Assembly (NCBI RefSeq): GCF_020099275.1
Contig: NZ_CP083646.1
Location: 496,001 to 560,000 of the forward strand
Origin: Corynebacterium falsenii
GTDB lineage: Bacteria; Actinomycetota; Actinomycetes; Mycobacteriales; Mycobacteriaceae
Reading direction: 5' to 3'
Length of the DNA: 64,000 nt
The stretch's first letter is position 1, and each line of letters starts with the position of its first letter. Below are positions 60,746 to 64,000 of the stretch, in pieces. The notes under the pieces were generated by a model. That model had not been told where the DNA came from and did no database searches. It worked only from the letters and a program-made list of their open reading frames with translations. The position numbers were made by a program, and so were the translations under genes.

Positions 60746-62839
60746 CTACCGCTGACGGATGGCAACGACGTACGGGCCGACCTGGTTGAGGTCCCAGCCT
60801 TCCGCGAATGCCTTGGCCTTGAACTTCACGGTGCGGAAGCGCACGTTGGGCTGGTTGGGGTAGATGTCGTCGGCGATCATGTAGCTGAACTCGCCGTCGC
60901 CGGTGCCCTTGACGGTGGGCAGCGACCCGTCCTTGGGCATCAGTGACCCGGATTTGTCTATCTCGCCTTCGACGTCCAACTGCCCGCGCAGGATCAGGGC
61001 GTCTGGGGCTTGCCAGCCGTGGGTCTCCTGGGCCTTGTCCATGGCGGCGGTGAGCTTCGCGGGGTCGGTGATCTTGGTCCAGGTTTCGATCTCGTCATTG
61101 CGCTTGGCGAATTCGCCGAGCGGGTTGGCGTAGTGGGCGGTAATGGCCTGGTAGCCGTGGTAGGGGTAGTAGGCCATGAAGTTCTTCTCATCCGTGAGGA
61201 TGATCGCGCCCGCTCGGGTGCCGAGCTTGTCGAACAGGACCTTGTCGATGGTGGCGTAGTAGGCGGTGGAGTCCGCGGGGAAGCGGTCGCCGCGGTTGGC
61301 GTTCCCATCGGAGTCGGTGTAGGCCAAGTCGATGTGCCGCTCGTTGAGGCTGGGGATCGTGGTGGCGTAGTAGATGCCGGAGAAGGCGAGCACGATCGCC
61401 ATGATGCGGACGAACACCGTGTTGCCGTCGGCGGAGTGTCCGCCCTTCACGGCGACGTCGTCACCGGCCACCTCTGCCTTTGTTTTGCTCGACGCCGCCG
61501 CGAGGGCTCCCCAGTTCACCGTGATGAACTGGGGCCGGTCTTGACGCAGCCATTCGGTGATGCCGAGGGCGCCGGCAGTGGACAGGATGAGCATGATCGG
61601 CAGTTCTACGCGGAATCCCAGCAGCGTGGTTCCTAGGACGGTGACGAGCATGGAGAGGATGACCCAGGCGTAGCTGACGATGAGGCCGATGCCGAGGCTG
61701 AAGGCATCTGCGTCTCGGCGTCGGGTCACCAGCCAGATCACCGCGATGATGCTGAGCAAGGCGAGCACTACCGACTCAAAGAAGGGGGCGGGGATCTGCG
61801 TGCCCATCTCGGGCAGGTAGTGCTGCGCCTTGCCGGTCGGCCCGTGGGGGCGCGTGGCCAGGGCGTAGAGGTAGGGTCCCCATCCCACGAGGGCGAGTGC
61901 GATGGATCCCAGGCCGATGGCGGTGACGCGCAGCAGCGGGCGGATGGAACGCAGGTTCCACGCGGTGATGAGGGCCAGCACCACCACGGATAGTGCCGAG
62001 ATTCCGGTGAACAGGGTGTAGAGGTTGGCAGACAGCCCCAGGTACACGATCATGCCGAGGATGGCCAGGGTGGAGCCGCGGACCGCACGGTAGCCGAGCA
62101 CCATGGCAGGGGCCACGCCCATGGCGACGATGGCGGCGTAGGGCTCCTCGGGTGCTACGGCCAGGGTGACGGCCACGGTCAGCAGGGAGATGGCGCTGGA
62201 GGTCGGCAGCGAGGCGGTGATGCGCTGCCACACCGGCACCAGCATCGCGCCGGTGGCGGACAGTGTGATGAGCGCCCACGGTTGGTACGCCGCCCATGCG
62301 GCGATGCCGGTGACCTTGGCGAAGATGCCGCCGGTGAAGAACCACAGCCCGGGGTAGAAGGAGGGCATGTCCATGTAGGCCATGTCTTCCCAGCCGGGGT
62401 GGTTGGTCATGCGGGTGAGGTATTGGGTGCGGAAGACTTGGTCCACGCTGATGCCGTCGAGGTACAGGCGGGTAGCGGCCAGCGGCACGCCGATGGCGGT
62501 GATCACCAATAGCGCCGGGGCGAGGTGCACCACGGCCTTGATAAGGAAGGTGGACGCCCGCGTGTGGTGACCTTTGCGCGGGTGTACCCAGAAGTAACAG
62601 GCCACGGCGGTGCCCACGATGGAGATGGTGATGCCGGCGACGGCCAGGGCGCGCAGCACGTAGCTGTTGCTGAAGGCCGGCATGTTGGTGTGGCCCATCA
62701 CGGCCCAGGCCACGAGCGCCAGCACAGCGGACGCGCCGCCGGCGAGGATCATCTCCAGCACCATCGTGCGCACGCGCAGGAAATCTCCGGCGGGTGCGGC
62801 GGGTGTGCTGGGTCGGCTGGCCTGATCCTGCTGAGTCAT
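60746..62839 (-). CDS. aftA: Galactan arabinofuranosyltransferase AftA
   Basis: A 697-residue GT-C membrane enzyme with about 10-13 helices followed by a C-terminal extracytoplasmic domain (ending GPYVVAIRQR). AftA places the first arabinose residues on the galactan chain. The opening VLEMILAGGASAVLALVAWA, the loop YLDGISVDQVFRTQYLTRMTNHPGWEDMAYMD (seen in segments, about 129-160), which resembles the conserved acidic region of the family, and the neighbouring emb gene support the call. It probably shares a transcript with emb. Confidence 0.93.
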   Translation of the reverse strand: MTQQDQASRPSTPAAPAGDFLRVRTMVLEMILAGGASAVLALVAWAVMGHTNMPAFSNSYVLRALAVAGITISIVGTAVACYFWVHPRKGHHTRASTFLIKAVVHLAPALLVITAIGVPLAATRLYLDGISVDQVFRTQYLTRMTNHPGWEDMAYMDMPSFYPGLWFFTGGIFAKVTGIAAWAAYQPWALITLSATGAMLVPVWQRITASLPTSSAISLLTVAVTLAVAPEEPYAAIVAMGVAPAMVLGYRAVRGSTLAILGMIVYLGLSANLYTLFTGISALSVVVLALITAWNLRSIRPLLRVTAIGLGSIALALVGWGPYLYALATRPHGPTGKAQHYLPEMGTQIPAPFFESVVLALLSIIAVIWLVTRRRDADAFSLGIGLIVSYAWVILSMLVTVLGTTLLGFRVELPIMLILSTAGALGITEWLRQDRPQFITVNWGALAAASSKTKAEVAGDDVAVKGGHSADGNTVFVRIMAIVLAFSGIYYATTIPSLNERHIDLAYTDSDGNANRGDRFPADSTAYYATIDKVLFDKLGTRAGAIILTDEKNFMAYYPYHGYQAITAHYANPLGEFAKRNDEIETWTKITDPAKLTAAMDKAQETHGWQAPDALILRGQLDVEGEIDKSGSLMPKDGSLPTVKGTGDGEFSYMIADDIYPNQPNVRFRTVKFKAKAFAEGWDLNQVGPYVVAIRQR

Positions 62840-62888
62840 GCCCTCAATTTTCGCATACCCGGAACGGCATTAAGGACTTTGAGAGGTG

Positions 62889-64000
62889 CTAGCGCAGCAT
62901 GATGCCACGGATGCCCGAGTGGAATCCGTCGCGCAGCCCCACGCGCTGGGTCTCGGTGAGGGTGTATTCGTGCAGCGTCTCGCACGCGAATTGCAGCAGC
63001 GGCCGGTCGATCTCTGGGGGAAGCCCGCCGCCGGAGAGCAGGTGGGCGTTGTCCTTCTGGTCCTCGGTGGCGGCGTGGTCGTACCACCACACGGCGTATT
63101 GCTGGCCGATGTCGAAGGGGCTCTGCTCGCCCGAGGACGCCCACACTTCGTTGGGCAGTGGCACGTACCGGCTGCGGAGCTTGCGGTGCCGCGCCATCAT
63201 GCCGGGGTTGGGGCGGGGCTTGGGCTTGTCATCGCTGGCCGGGCTCTTGTCCGCAGCGGCGCCGACCTCGGTGGCCTGTTGGGTCTGCTCGGCTTCGTCG
63301 ACGCCGTCGTTATCCTCTGTGCCGTCTGCAGCGCCTGCAGCATTTGTGGCATCTGTGGCGGCTGTAGCGGCTGTAGCGTTGTCCCCGATTTCGTTGGCAC
63401 CGGTCGGCTGCGTGCCGCGCGACGTGGCCTCCGGGCCACTGCGCACCGGCCCGGGAATCTGCGCCTCGGCAGGCTCCGCCGGGGCTGCTTTTTCTGTGTC
63501 AACCTCGGCACTGGGTGCGGTTTCGGCCTTGGTGTTCGACGCCACCTCGGTCGGCTCATCCGCCGTGGAGCCTTCGGGCTGCTGGGGCTGGTCACCCGCG
63601 GGAGCGTCCTGGGGGCTGGGCTCGCTCGGCGTGGCGTCGGACCGAGAGGTGGGAGAAGTGAGGACGCACGGCGTGGGCTCCTCGGGGGAGGTTGCGTCGC
63701 CGAGCGGCTTGGGTGCCGGTTCCATGGGCTGGTCGCCGGCGGGCAGCGGGCCTTCCAGGATCTGCAGGCGCATGGTGTCCCGGAAGTCCTCGCGCGGGTC
63801 GAGGATGGTGGTGGTGTCGCAGGCGAAGCGCAGGGCGGAGGACATGGAGTCCCAGCCGAAGCCGTAGAGGTGTACGCGGATGCCCGCGTTGACGGCCTCT
63901 TCCACGCCGGGGAGCATGTCGGCATCGCCGGAGACGAGCACGATGTCGGAGACGTGCCCGCGGGTGGCGGCGAGCACCATGTCCGCTACCAGGCGTGTGT
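62889..64000 (-). CDS. NYN-domain (PIN-like) protein, 5' end beyond the window
   Basis: An incomplete gene running off the right edge. The visible N-terminal part (TRLVADMVLAATRGHVSDIVLVSGDADMLPGVEEAVNAGIRVHLYG, seen in segments) has the LVSGDADM motif of NYN/LabA-like PIN-fold proteins, presumed RNases. Residues after it form a long acidic, Pro/Ala/Thr/Glu-rich linker, then a C-terminal region (GMMARHRKLRSRYVPLPNEVW...) resembling the winged-helix-type tails of these proteins. The substrate and partners are unknown. It ends 50 bp before the AftA start, on the same strand. Confidence 0.75.
   Translation of the reverse strand, partial: TRLVADMVLAATRGHVSDIVLVSGDADMLPGVEEAVNAGIRVHLYGFGWDSMSSALRFACDTTTILDPREDFRDTMRLQILEGPLPAGDQPMEPAPKPLGDATSPEEPTPCVLTSPTSRSDATPSEPSPQDAPAGDQPQQPEGSTADEPTEVASNTKAETAPSAEVDTEKAAPAEPAEAQIPGPVRSGPEATSRGTQPTGANEIGDNATAATAATDATNAAGAADGTEDNDGVDEAEQTQQATEVGAAADKSPASDDKPKPRPNPGMMARHRKLRSRYVPLPNEVWASSGEQSPFDIGQQYAVWWYDHAATEDQKDNAHLLSGGGLPPEIDRPLLQFACETLHEYTLTETQRVGLRDGFHSGIRGIMLR

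Noticed and set aside
1..64000. CRISPR array
   Set aside because: The regular repeats found are in-frame coding repeats or paired inverted repeats; none shows evenly spaced direct repeats with unique spacers, and no cas gene is present.

Overview
The window looks like the chromosome of a Corynebacterium or a close relative in the Mycobacteriales. It is GC-rich, and its right end carries an Emb-type arabinosyltransferase and an AftA-like enzyme, which build the arabinogalactan of the mycolate-type cell wall. A glpD / alkyl-DHAP-synthase-like / diacylglycerol-kinase block resembles the Rv2249c-Rv2251-Rv2252 arrangement of mycobacteria. I cannot name the species. I see no tRNA, rRNA, CRISPR array or intact insertion sequence.

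Left part (1-22 kb): an EXLDI-family protein with a palindrome over its start, an SDR oxidoreductase, the glycerol/lipid block, a small YbjQ protein, and a visibly more AT-rich pair (MutT-type hydrolase plus a PLD-helicase-DUF3427 protein). Then come a sirtuin, an MscS channel, an O-acyltransferase with SGNH domain, a gamma carbonic anhydrase, a flavodoxin-like protein, a nitronate-monooxygenase homologue without the usual His, a DUF488 protein with a lysine-rich insert, a GlsB-like membrane protein, the HrpB helicase and a Tag-type glycosylase that seems to have lost its zinc ligands.

Middle (22-39 kb): gltBD (glutamate synthase) ending in a strong terminator, a LysE exporter, gluconate permease and kinase, an S4 RNA-binding protein with a VOC protein, an M13 peptidase, a PrsW-type membrane protease with a partner membrane protein, and a secreted GH25 muramidase.

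Right part (39-57 kb): a purine/ureide catabolism island of two consecutive co-directional blocks. The first has an Asp/Glu/hydantoin racemase-family protein, an NCS1 permease, a DUF6986 aldolase-like protein, allantoinase and allantoicase. The second has an NCS2 urate/xanthine permease, a Rieske oxygenase with its reductase, guanine deaminase, and a UraD-UraH fusion. A flavin monooxygenase converges on the second block. Together they could carry guanine to ureidoglycolate, but no known xanthine dehydrogenase, urate oxidase or ureidoglycolate lyase is present. The Rieske pair, the flavin monooxygenase and the DUF6986 protein are therefore candidates for the missing steps.

Non-coding structure: two 87-bp inverted-repeat elements with apparently compensating changes lie between uraD-uraH and the monooxygenase gene. 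A 10-mer, GTGGCGTCGA, occurs at least 11 times in the window, often inside a longer conserved context in protein linkers. Two perfect DnaA boxes sit between hrpB and tag. Several island genes carry in-frame tandem repeats.
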